A DNA stretch of 64,000 bases. Source: Variovorax paradoxus. Its GTDB lineage: Bacteria > Pseudomonadota > Gammaproteobacteria > Burkholderiales > Burkholderiaceae_C. The stretch is taken from NCBI RefSeq assembly GCF_030815975.1, contig NZ_JAUSXL010000001.1, forward strand, positions 248,001 through 312,000, given 5' to 3'. The position numbers and the translations under genes are program-made. Of the stretch, positions 9,790 to 17,569 are shown piece by piece. The notes beneath the pieces were generated by a model. It was not told where the DNA came from. It saw only the letters and a list, made by a program, of their open reading frames with translations, and did no database searches. Every line of letters begins with the position of its first letter. The first letter of the stretch is position 1.

Positions 9790-10758
9790 ATGCAGGTCGA
9801 AAGCAACAATTTCGCACAAAGCAGGAATATGCCGCCGTCGGTCCAGGAAGCTCCTCCGTCGCAGCGCCTCGATCCCATCCCGAAGGACACCCTGGGGTGC
9901 ATGTCGAGCCACCTTCAACGGGATCAAGGCCTGCGCGCGACCGGGGTCGGAATTCATCGCAAGACGATGGACATGCACCAACTCCACCACGTGGAGACGG
10001 AGGCCAGCGCGCGCGGTGTGCTGCTTGGCATCTCGCTGCGCGACGGCCACAGCCGGCGCATTCTCGATGGGCACCGCGCCTCGTGCCACGATTTCGACAA
10101 GGGGTCGATCTACATTCGAAGCTTCTCGGATCGCTATCGCGCGGACATCCGGCGGCCATTCGATTTTGTGCTGCTCGAGATATCGCAGGCCAGCCTCGAG
10201 CGTGCCATCGAGGAAAAGGAAGGCAAGCGCGTCGGCAGCCTCGCCTACGTGGCGGGTGTCCGGGACGAGGTGCTTCTCAATCTCGCGTGTGCGCTGACGC
10301 CCGCGCTCGAGCACCCCGCCAGCGCGAGCATGCTGTTTGTCGACCAGTTGAGCGTGGCCATGACGAGCTACCTCGTCGAAACCTACGGTGGCGCAGCGGC
10401 TGCGGCGCCCAGAACCAACCGGCTCCTGTCGCGCTCGCACGAGGCACGCGCAAAGGAAATGTTGCGCAGCAAGATCGAAGGCAGCATCTCGATCACCGAG
10501 ATCGCCGATGCCTGCGGCCTGTCACGCAGCTATTTCATTCACGCCTTCCGCGAGACCACGGGGTACACGCCCCATCGATGGTTGATCGCGCAGCGGCTGG
10601 AGCACGCTCGCGCACTTCTCGCGGACTTCGACATGTCGCTGGCGGACGTCGCTGCAGCTTGCGGTTTTGCCGATCAAAGCCACTTCACCCGCGTCTTCTC
10701 TCAGCATTCCGGCGCCCCGCCAGGCATTTGGCGGCGCAGGATGCGGGTCGGAAGCTAG
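9790..10758 (+). CDS. AraC family transcriptional regulator
   Basis: The C-terminal 100 residues form the double HTH of AraC/XylS proteins (ISITEIADACGLSRSYFIHAFRETTG, then ADVAAACGFADQSHFTRVF, with PxxW-type linker PHRWL). The N-terminal 200 residues are the variable sensor. It follows the three hydrolase genes on the same strand and probably controls them or the divergent neighbourhood. The ATG at 9790 is the first good start; a Met at residue 14 is an alternative. Confidence 0.88.
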   Translation: MQVESNNFAQSRNMPPSVQEAPPSQRLDPIPKDTLGCMSSHLQRDQGLRATGVGIHRKTMDMHQLHHVETEASARGVLLGISLRDGHSRRILDGHRASCHDFDKGSIYIRSFSDRYRADIRRPFDFVLLEISQASLERAIEEKEGKRVGSLAYVAGVRDEVLLNLACALTPALEHPASASMLFVDQLSVAMTSYLVETYGGAAAAAPRTNRLLSRSHEARAKEMLRSKIEGSISITEIADACGLSRSYFIHAFRETTGYTPHRWLIAQRLEHARALLADFDMSLADVAAACGFADQSHFTRVFSQHSGAPPGIWRRRMRVGS

Positions 10759-10773
10759 TCCGGACGCACCCGG

Positions 10774-12219
10774 CTAGAGGCCGAGCCGGTCTGCCACGCC
10801 CTGGCCCAGCGAGTTGTCGACAAGCCGGAAGTGCGCGATCTGGCGCCGCTGAATGGCCTCGGGCACCCCGGCCATCGATCTCGCGATGTTCTCGTGGAGC
10901 CTCTGTCTGTGGCCGCTGTCCATGCTGCGGTACAAGACCGCCGCCTGCGCATGGTCCCCGAGCCCCTGGCGGTCGTCGAAGCGCATCGCGTCGCCATCGA
11001 GGGGCAGCGGCGGCTCGGCGAGCGAGCGGTCGGGACGCGGCCCTCCGAACGAGTTCGGCTCATAGTAGGCGTCGGTCCGGGCCGGAACGTCCAGGCGCAT
11101 CGCGCCGTCGGCGTGATAGGTGTGCACCGGCGACCTCGGCCGGTTGACCGGCAGGGCCTCGTGATGCGTACCCACGCGGTAGCGCTGCGCGTCGGCATAG
11201 GCCAGCAGCCGCCCCTGCAGCAGCTTGTCGGGCGAGAAGCAGATGCCGGGCACGATGTTGGCCGGATTGAAGCTGGCTTGCTCGACCTGTGCAAAGTAGT
11301 TGTCGGGGTTCGCATCGAGTTCGACAACGCCGACCTCCACGAGCGGAAACTCCCGCTGCGGCCAGACCTTGGTCGCGTCGAAGGGGTTGAACGGCAACTG
11401 CGCCGCCTGCGCCTCGCTCATCACCTGGATCTGCAGCGACCAGCGCGGGAGCTCCCCCTGCTCGATCGCATCGAACAGATCCCGCTGCGCGCTTTCGCGG
11501 TCGTCGGCAATCACCTCGCGGGCCTGTGCGTCTGTCAGGCAGCGAATGCCCTGCAGCGTCCGGAGATGGAACTTGACCCACACCCGCTCGTTGGCTGCGT
11601 TGACCAGCCCGAAGGCATGCGCACCGTAGCCGTGCATGTGGCGAAAGCCCGCCGGCAGACCCCGGTCGGAGAACAGCATCACGATCTGGTGCAGGCTCTC
11701 GGGCGACAGCGACCAGAAGTCCCAGATTGCCGTGGGCGAGCGCAAATGCCTGACCGGATGCCGCTTCAGGGCCCGTACCAGGTCGGGAAATTTCTGCGGA
11801 TCGCGGATGCAGGCGACCGGCAGGTGGCTGCCGACCAGGTCCCAATTGCCTTCCTCGGTGTATGCCTTGAGGGCGAAGCCGCGCAGGTCGCGCTCTGCGT
11901 CGGCGCAGCCCTGCTCGCCCGTCAGCACCGAGAACCGGACCAGCACCGGCGTGCATTGTCCCGGCTGGAGCACCCGTGCACGCGTGTGGCGCGAAATGTC
12001 GCCCGTGATTCGCAGCGTGCCGAAGGCGGCCGCGCCCTTGGCGTGCAGCACCCGCTCCGGAATGCGCTCGCGCGCCAGGTAGGCCAGTTTCTCGCTCATC
12101 TGGTAGTCCTGCCGCAGGATCGGCCCGCGCGGGCCCGCGGTGATCGAGTGCTGGCTGTCCGCGACCGGCGCGCCGCCCGTGGTGGTCAAGGTCGGTGGCC
12201 TGCTGTGGGGTGGGGTCAT
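10774..12219 (-). CDS. Catalase paralogue with altered distal haem pocket
   Basis: The 481-aa protein has the full catalase fold: distal His59 (RVLHAKGAAAFG), WDFWS, HMHGYG, VWP and the proximal Tyr341 with Arg337 (RLLAYADAQRY). The invariant distal Asn is missing: where catalases read VGNNTP, this one reads VGSHLP (Ser131, His132). The codons AGC CAC are unambiguous on the minus strand. Activity may therefore be low or shifted towards peroxidation. The ATG at 12219 is chosen because the catalase-like N-terminus starts there; upstream in-frame sequence looks non-coding. The gene is divergent from the DUF1275 gene across 200 bp. Confidence 0.9.
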   Translation of the reverse strand: MTPPHSRPPTLTTTGGAPVADSQHSITAGPRGPILRQDYQMSEKLAYLARERIPERVLHAKGAAAFGTLRITGDISRHTRARVLQPGQCTPVLVRFSVLTGEQGCADAERDLRGFALKAYTEEGNWDLVGSHLPVACIRDPQKFPDLVRALKRHPVRHLRSPTAIWDFWSLSPESLHQIVMLFSDRGLPAGFRHMHGYGAHAFGLVNAANERVWVKFHLRTLQGIRCLTDAQAREVIADDRESAQRDLFDAIEQGELPRWSLQIQVMSEAQAAQLPFNPFDATKVWPQREFPLVEVGVVELDANPDNYFAQVEQASFNPANIVPGICFSPDKLLQGRLLAYADAQRYRVGTHHEALPVNRPRSPVHTYHADGAMRLDVPARTDAYYEPNSFGGPRPDRSLAEPPLPLDGDAMRFDDRQGLGDHAQAAVLYRSMDSGHRQRLHENIARSMAGVPEAIQRRQIAHFRLVDNSLGQGVADRLGL

Positions 12220-12419
12220 GGAATTCTTGATGCGGGATGTCTCGACGGGATATGTACCGCGCCGGCGCGCGCATGTCTTGAACAAGAGTCGCCCGCCTTG
12301 AACCCCGGAGGCGCACGAATGTGCAAAGCAGCCGCCAAGCCGACAAGACGGCAGGCGCGGGATGGCGCACCATGGGCGCGGCATTCCCATTCCATTCCTC
12401 TGCGCGTGAAGGTCACCCG

Positions 12420-13124
12420 ATGAAACCCTCCCTCCCCTTGCTCATGAGCCTCAACGGCGGTTTCGTGGACACCGCCGGCTTCCTGGCGCTGCAGGGCCTG
12501 TTCACGGCCCATGTCACGGGCAACTTCGTGACCATCGGCGCGGCGCTGGTGCACGGCACCTCGGGCGCGTTGACCAAGCTGGTGGCGTTGCCGGTGTTCT
12601 GCGCCGTGGTGATCCTCGCGCGATGGCTCGGCCATGGCCTGCCCGCCGTCGGCCTGCCGGTGCTGCGCACGATGCTGGTGCTCAAGACGCTGCTGCTGGC
12701 GGCCGGCGCTGCCTTCGCCATCGGGTACGGGCCTTTCCACGACAGCGACAGCGGCCTCGCGATGCTCACGGGCATGGCGCTGGTGTCGGCCATGGCAATC
12801 CAGAATGCTGTGCACCGTCTTCATTTGAGCAGCGCACCGCCCACCACGCTCATGACCGGCACGACCACACAGGTGATGATCGACATCGCCGATCTGCTGC
12901 GCGGCCTGTCACCGGAAGATGCCGCCGTTGCACGCGCCCGGTTGCGGCGCATGGCGAGCAGCGTCGCCGTGTTCGCCGCGGGCTGCGCAGCCGCCGCGCT
13001 CATCTACAACCGGGTGAACGTCTGGTGCTTCGTGGTGCCCCCGGTGCTGGCCGCCTGCGCCGTGGTGCTTCAACGCAGCACGCGCGAGGGCGAGGCCGCC
13101 GAGCCGGTCAATCCCCACCACTGA
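12420..13124 (+). CDS. DUF1275 (YoaK-like) integral membrane protein
   Basis: This is a 234-aa, six-helix-type membrane protein of the YoaK/DUF1275 family. The family signature NGGFVDTAGFLAL...FTAHVTGNFV lies in the first 40 residues and the second conserved segment AIQNA...TTLMTGTTTQ lies in the middle. Function is unknown for the family; a transport role is only guessed. The ATG at 12420 is preceded by cgtgaaggtcaccc. It diverges from the catalase paralogue, a pairing that suggests a stress-related role. Confidence 0.85.
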   Translation: MKPSLPLLMSLNGGFVDTAGFLALQGLFTAHVTGNFVTIGAALVHGTSGALTKLVALPVFCAVVILARWLGHGLPAVGLPVLRTMLVLKTLLLAAGAAFAIGYGPFHDSDSGLAMLTGMALVSAMAIQNAVHRLHLSSAPPTTLMTGTTTQVMIDIADLLRGLSPEDAAVARARLRRMASSVAVFAAGCAAAALIYNRVNVWCFVVPPVLAACAVVLQRSTREGEAAEPVNPHH

Positions 13125-13162
13125 AGGAGCGGACCGGTCACTTGCAGAGACCGCACCGCGCC

Positions 13163-13471
13163 TCAGAGGCCGAGCAGGGCGCGGCCTTCGTCGGCCAGCA
13201 GGTCGTGCGTCTCGGGGTGCGCGCGCATGTAGGCCGCGAACACCGGGCACCGTGGAATGACACGCAGGCCGCGCTCGCGCGCGGAGGCCAGGCCCGCGAG
13301 CACCAGTTGCCTGGCCACGCCCTGGCCCTGCAGTGCCTCGGGCACCAGGGTGTGAACAAAAGTGATGACGTCGCCCGACAGGGTGTAGATCGCGACCGCG
13401 CGCTCGCCTTGCAATGCGAACTCGAAACGATGCTTCGACGGGTTGTCTTGAACGGAAGGAGAGATGGCCAT
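13163..13471 (-). CDS. Small GNAT-like acetyltransferase (YjdJ type)
   Basis: The 102-aa protein matches the short YidJ/YjdJ-type GNAT domain: a beta hairpin with FALQGERAVAIY, then the acetyl-CoA loop LQGQGVARQLVLAGL and the conserved RVIPRCPVFAAYMRAHPE tail. These mini-GNATs have few known substrates. It is the last gene of the long minus-strand run, 30 bp after the AraC-type sensor gene. Confidence 0.82.
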   Translation of the reverse strand: MAISPSVQDNPSKHRFEFALQGERAVAIYTLSGDVITFVHTLVPEALQGQGVARQLVLAGLASARERGLRVIPRCPVFAAYMRAHPETHDLLADEGRALLGL

Positions 13472-13501
13472 GACGATGGTCTCGAGTGGGGAGAGAAGGC
13501 G

Positions 13502-14101
13502 TCAGTGCATGCGCCGCAGACGCCGCACAGTGGGGGATGGGGCCGCATCGGCCTTGGCATTGTTCCCGAAGCGATGGACCAGATGGGCACAGATCGCGAT
13601 CGCCAGATGCTCGCTGACCGCCGGGCTTGCGCGTCGCGGTCCATCGAGCAGGGCCAGCACCGCCGCGCCCAGGTTTCCCATGACCGGGTCGACCAGCCCC
13701 GGGGTGCAGGCAATGCCGCTCACGCGCGCCAGGCCCGCCGCATCGGTCACGGCATCCACCAGTGCGCGCGGCATGTAGAAGTGAAGGGCATCCAGCGGAC
13801 TGCCCAGGTAGCTCGCCACCTCGTCGCGCAAGTCGACGATGCTGATCGCTCCAGGCACGTAGCCGCGCACCACCGAAGGCCGGCCCCGCACCCAGAGCTC
13901 GTGGTGGCCCACACCGACCAGGTGCAGCGTCACGACGAAGGCATCCTCGGGCGGGATCTCCTGCTTCATGCCCAGCTGGTCGGGCAGGCAGGTGATGCGC
14001 GTGGCAACGAAGGGTGCCTTCGGCGCCGGCAGCATGACGAGAGCGGGCACGGAAGGCAACTCGAAGTACCTTCCCAGGAGGTCGCCGTAAGCGCCTTGCA
14101 T
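13502..14101 (-). CDS. AraC-type sensor domain lacking its HTH
   Basis: The 199-aa protein aligns by eye to the N-terminal sensor half of the AraC regulator at 22465-23382: both share IPPEDAF/LPPEDAF, the ISIVDLRD/FHIADLSQ strand, YLGSPLDALHFYMPR, LDPVMGNLG and an AIAICAHLVHRFG helix. It then stops just where the DNA-binding domain should begin. Only 30 bp separate its stop from the next gene, so the HTH is deleted, not frameshifted. It could be a decoy, ligand binder or degenerate remnant. It is encoded inside the operon between a hydrolase (19 bp) and the GNAT gene. Confidence 0.7.
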   Translation of the reverse strand: MQGAYGDLLGRYFELPSVPALVMLPAPKAPFVATRITCLPDQLGMKQEIPPEDAFVVTLHLVGVGHHELWVRGRPSVVRGYVPGAISIVDLRDEVASYLGSPLDALHFYMPRALVDAVTDAAGLARVSGIACTPGLVDPVMGNLGAAVLALLDGPRRASPAVSEHLAIAICAHLVHRFGNNAKADAAPSPTVRRLRRMH

Positions 14102-14120
14102 GCCCGCTGCCGGCGAACGC

Positions 14121-14942
14121 TCAGGCCTGGATGAACGCGAGCAGGTCTGCGTTCACCTGGCCGGCGTGCGTGGTGCAGGTGGCGTGCGGCGCGCCGGCGT
14201 AGACCTTGAGCTGGCTGCCCTTGATCATCTCGGCCGCCAGCTTGGCCGTGGCCTCGAAGGGCACGACCTGGTCGTCGTCGCCGTGGATCACGAGCGTGGG
14301 CACGTCGATCCTGGCCATGTCGGGGCGGAAGTCGGTTTCGGAGAACGCGGTCACGCAGTCGATGGTGGCCTTGATGGAGGCCTGCAGCGCGATCTGCAGC
14401 GTCTGCTTGAAGACGCCCTGCGACACCTTGGCGCCGGGGCGGTTGGTGCCGTAGAAGAGCGTGCTGAAGTCGTCGAGGAACTGCGGGCGATCGGCGGCCA
14501 GCCCGGCGCGGATGCCTGCGAACAGCGAGGCGTCGGGGCCCACGGGATGGTCGGGCGTCTTCATGAACAGCGGCGTCACGGCGCTGATGAGGGCGAGCTT
14601 GGCCACGCGCGCGCTGCCCTTGCGCGCGATGTAGCGCGTCACGTCGCCGCCGCCCATCGAGAAACCCGCGAGGATCACGTCCTTCAGGTCGAGCTTCTCG
14701 ATCAGCTCGGCGATGTCGTCGGCGAAGGTGTCGTAGTCATAGCCGGTCCAGGGCTGGCTCGAGCGGCCGAAGCCGCGGCGGTCGAACGCGATCGTGCGGT
14801 AGCCGCGCTCCGCGAAGAACAGCATCTGGGCGTCCCACATATCGGCGCTGAGCGGCCAGCCGTGGCTGAAGAGGATGGGCTGGCCCGAGCCCCAGTCCTT
14901 GTAGTAGAGCTCGGTGCCGTCGCGCAATGTGAGTGTGGTCAT
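14121..14942 (-). CDS. Chloroperoxidase-like alpha/beta hydrolase (cytoplasmic)
   Basis: This 273-aa alpha/beta hydrolase is of the cofactor-free haloperoxidase/esterase type. It shows FSHGWPL, the nucleophile elbow GFSMGG (Ser95), the acid in [11 protein letters not shown] and the His in GAPHATC. It is close to the 8630-9634 protein but has no leader. In-operon spacing is 58 bp after Dps and 19 bp before the AraC-type sensor. The natural reaction is probably ester or lactone hydrolysis, or peracid formation; haloperoxidase names in this family are mostly historical. Confidence 0.87.
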   Translation of the reverse strand: MTTLTLRDGTELYYKDWGSGQPILFSHGWPLSADMWDAQMLFFAERGYRTIAFDRRGFGRSSQPWTGYDYDTFADDIAELIEKLDLKDVILAGFSMGGGDVTRYIARKGSARVAKLALISAVTPLFMKTPDHPVGPDASLFAGIRAGLAADRPQFLDDFSTLFYGTNRPGAKVSQGVFKQTLQIALQASIKATIDCVTAFSETDFRPDMARIDVPTLVIHGDDDQVVPFEATAKLAAEMIKGSQLKVYAGAPHATCTTHAGQVNADLLAFIQA

Positions 14943-15000
14943 GATTCTTGGATGGTGGAGTGGAGGGAAAGAAAAAAACGGTGCCGCAAGGCTGGCGTTC

Positions 15001-15537
15001 TCAGCTCTGGCGCACCGATTCGAAGAGGAACCACGTGCGCTGCTCGGCCTCGTCGATCCAGTTCTCCAGCAAGCTGGCGGTGGCCACGTCGCCGTACTCG
15101 TCGCATACCCCGTGCGTGGCCCGCATGAAGCCGGCCAGGCGCTGGTTGTCTTCCCGGAGCTCGGCCAGCATGCCGATGGGGGTCACGAAATCGGCGTCGT
15201 TGTCCGACAGGCGCTGCAGGCGCGCGGCATGGCCGGTCGAGCGCAGCGTGGTACCGCCGACCTTGCGCACGCGTTCGGCAATGGGATCGACCGTGGCAAA
15301 GATCTGGTCGGCCTGTTCATCGAGCAGCAGGTGGTAGTCGCGAAACGACGGGCCCGACATGTGCCAGTGGAAGTTCTTGGTCTTGAAGTACAGCGCGAAC
15401 ACGTCGGCCAGCAGCACGTTGAGTGACGCGGAGATGTCGCGCGTGGCGTCCGCACCGAGGTCGCTCGGGGTGTGCAGCGGCGCTTGGCGCCGGGCCTTGG
15501 TGTTCTTGACGGCTTTGGCGGTCTTGGGGTTGGCCAT
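15001..15537 (-). CDS. dps: Dps-family ferritin-like DNA-protection protein
   Basis: Dps dodecamers store iron and consume hydrogen peroxide. The ferroxidase ligands are recognisable: KNFHWHMSG (residues 54-61) and DYHLLLDEQ (67-75). A Lys/Arg-rich N-terminal tail (MANPKTAKAVKNTKARRQ) fits DNA binding. The ATG at 15537 is preceded by aaggaaaca; an in-frame upstream start at 15567 is less likely. It is cotranscribed with the MFS gene (39 bp upstream) and the hydrolase downstream, consistent with oxidative-stress protection. Confidence 0.93.
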   Translation of the reverse strand: MANPKTAKAVKNTKARRQAPLHTPSDLGADATRDISASLNVLLADVFALYFKTKNFHWHMSGPSFRDYHLLLDEQADQIFATVDPIAERVRKVGGTTLRSTGHAARLQRLSDNDADFVTPIGMLAELREDNQRLAGFMRATHGVCDEYGDVATASLLENWIDEAEQRTWFLFESVRQS

Positions 15538-15576
15538 GTGTTTCCTTGAAGATGGGCTGGCGGGCACTGGAGAAAG

Positions 15577-17175
15577 TCAGATGGAAAGGAAGTGATGCAC
15601 CTCGGGCCTGCCGGGCCCGATGTGAAAGCGCACGGCTTCGTTCTGCAGGTCGGCATCGGCATGCGACACGCGGTGGTGCTGGCGCAGATGCTCGGCCCAC
15701 GATTCGACAAGGAACCACTCCATCACCCGCTCGGGGTCGCCCGTGTGCTCGGTCACGCCCCAGGCATAGGCGCCGTCGCGGCGGCGCTCCAGGGACAGCC
15801 GCTTCATCGCGTCGAGAAACGCCGGGCGGTCTTCCTTGCGGATGCGGTACTCGACCTGCACCATCACCGGGCCGCGGTCGTGCGCGATGGGCTCGGCGAC
15901 CAGCGGCTCGGGCCAATGGTTCGAGGCCTGCAGGTCCGACTCGCCAGTGGGCAGGCGTGCGCGGTGGAACAACAGGGCCACGATCACCAGGCCGACGGCA
16001 CCGGCCACCAGCGTATACGGCACGCCGATTTCCTGCGCGACCAGGCCCCAGCCCAGGCTGCCGGCCGCCATCGCGCCGTTGAACACCGTGAGGTACACGG
16101 CCAGGCCGCGCCCGCGCACCCAGTTCGGCAGGATCGATTGCGCCACCCCGTTGAGCGTGGTGAGCGCAATGATCCAGCCCAGGCCCAGCAGCAACAGCAG
16201 CAGCACGGCCAGCCACTTGGGCGGCGCGAACACCAGCGCGGCCATCACCGCGGCGGTGATCACCGAGGCCAGCAGCACCAGCCCGTCGGCATCCAGGCGT
16301 GCGCGCAGCCGCGGCATGACCAGCGCACCGGCGATGGCGCCCGCGCCCACGGCGCCCAGCAGCACGCCGTAGAAGCCGGCCGTGCCGCCGAGCATCTGGC
16401 GCGCCACCAGCGGCAGCAGGGCCCAGACCGCGCTCGCGAACAGGAAGAACACCGCCGCGCGCAGCAGCACGCGGTGCAACTCGCGGCTCGCACGTGTGTA
16501 GCGCAGTCCGGCACGGAAGGCGCCGAGAAAATTCTCGGACAGGCCGCTGTCCACCGCGGCCGGGCGCTTCCACCAGAGCAGCGCGGCAATGACGAACGCA
16601 TAGCTGAGCACGTCGGCGCCGTAGGTCACAGCGGCACCGAAGCTCGCGAGAATCAGTCCACCCGCGGCCGGCCCGATGGAGCGCGCAATGTTGATGCCCA
16701 GCGAGTTCAGCGCCACCGCGTTCTTCAAGTCGGATCGCGGCACCAGCTCGGGCACGATTGACTGCCACGTCGGCCCCATCAGCGCCGCGCCAATGCCGCC
16801 GACGAAGGTCAGCGCAATCAGGTACTCGACGGTGAGCGCGCCGGTGTGCGAGAGCACCAGCAGCGTGCCGCTCACGGCCGCCAGCACCAGCTGCACGAAG
16901 ATCAGGAAGCGCCGCCGGTCGAGGATGTCGGAGAGCACCCCGGCCGGAATCGCGAGCAGGAAGATCGGCAGCGTGGCCGCGGTCTGGATCAGCGCCACCG
17001 CGGTCGGGCTCGCCGACAGGTCGGTCACCAGCCACGAGCTCGCCACGTCGCGCATGAAGCTGCCGATGTTGCCGAGCACGGTGGCAGCCCACAGCACGGC
17101 AAAGACCGGCTGGCGCAGCGGTGCGAAGCTTCCGGTCGGCCGCACGGCCTTGCCGGCGCCGGCGAGATCAGCCAT
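15577..17175 (-). CDS. MFS exporter (enterobactin-exporter type) with C-terminal ABM-like domain
   Basis: Residues 1-410 form a 12-helix major-facilitator transporter of the DUF894/EntS-like group, with the intracellular loop GVLSDILDRRR. Residues about 430-532 are soluble and read like an antibiotic-biosynthesis-monooxygenase or dimeric alpha/beta-barrel domain (VMVQVEYRIRKEDRPAFLDAM, GVTEHTGDPERVMEWFLVESWAEH). Such fused forms recur in proteobacteria, but the role of the tail is unknown. The start overlaps the DoxX gene by 8 bp. Probably a small-molecule effluxer; the substrate is unknown. Confidence 0.87.
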   Translation of the reverse strand: MADLAGAGKAVRPTGSFAPLRQPVFAVLWAATVLGNIGSFMRDVASSWLVTDLSASPTAVALIQTAATLPIFLLAIPAGVLSDILDRRRFLIFVQLVLAAVSGTLLVLSHTGALTVEYLIALTFVGGIGAALMGPTWQSIVPELVPRSDLKNAVALNSLGINIARSIGPAAGGLILASFGAAVTYGADVLSYAFVIAALLWWKRPAAVDSGLSENFLGAFRAGLRYTRASRELHRVLLRAAVFFLFASAVWALLPLVARQMLGGTAGFYGVLLGAVGAGAIAGALVMPRLRARLDADGLVLLASVITAAVMAALVFAPPKWLAVLLLLLLGLGWIIALTTLNGVAQSILPNWVRGRGLAVYLTVFNGAMAAGSLGWGLVAQEIGVPYTLVAGAVGLVIVALLFHRARLPTGESDLQASNHWPEPLVAEPIAHDRGPVMVQVEYRIRKEDRPAFLDAMKRLSLERRRDGAYAWGVTEHTGDPERVMEWFLVESWAEHLRQHHRVSHADADLQNEAVRFHIGPGRPEVHHFLSI

Positions 17176-17569
17176 TCGCGCGCTCCTTCAGGTCATGCCA
17201 GGCCACCAGCAGGAAGCCGCCGACCAGGCCCAGATGCTCGAAGAAGGAATTGGCGGCCATGAAGCGCTCCGGTTGCGGCATCTCCCAGAAGCGCAGCGCG
17301 ACGAAGGTCGCGAGCAGCGTGAAGCCGCCCAGCGCCAGCGCGCCGAGCCAGCGGTAGAAGCCCGTGAGGATGAGCGCCGCGGCGCCGAGCTCCAGCACGA
17401 TCACCGCCGCGGCCAGCGGCCCCGCAGGCGACAGGCCGAAGTGGTTCATCTCGGCAATGGCGGCGCTGAAATCCACGGCCTTGTTGAAGCCGCCCTGCAG
17501 GTAGGCCGCGCAAAGCAGCAGCAAGGCGAGCCAGCGCAGCGCCGGGGTGATTTGCCAGCGTTTCATCAT
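17168..17569 (-). CDS. DoxX-family small membrane protein
   Basis: The 133-aa protein has four predicted helices and the DoxX signature (YLQGGFNKAVDF, then LELGAAALILTGFYRWLG and the terminal EHLGLVGGFLLVAW). DoxX/DoxD proteins are linked to quinone-dependent sulfur or redox reactions and to detoxification. Its ATG (17569, with a second ATG at 17566) overlaps the stop of the amidohydrolase gene, and its stop overlaps the MFS start, so translation is likely coupled. Confidence 0.85.
   Translation of the reverse strand: MMKRWQITPALRWLALLLLCAAYLQGGFNKAVDFSAAIAEMNHFGLSPAGPLAAAVIVLELGAAALILTGFYRWLGALALGGFTLLATFVALRFWEMPQPERFMAANSFFEHLGLVGGFLLVAWHDLKERANG

Noticed and set aside
10831..12423. A 530-codon plus-strand open frame
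   Set aside because: It is antisense to the catalase paralogue, whose haem-ligand motifs fix the coding strand.
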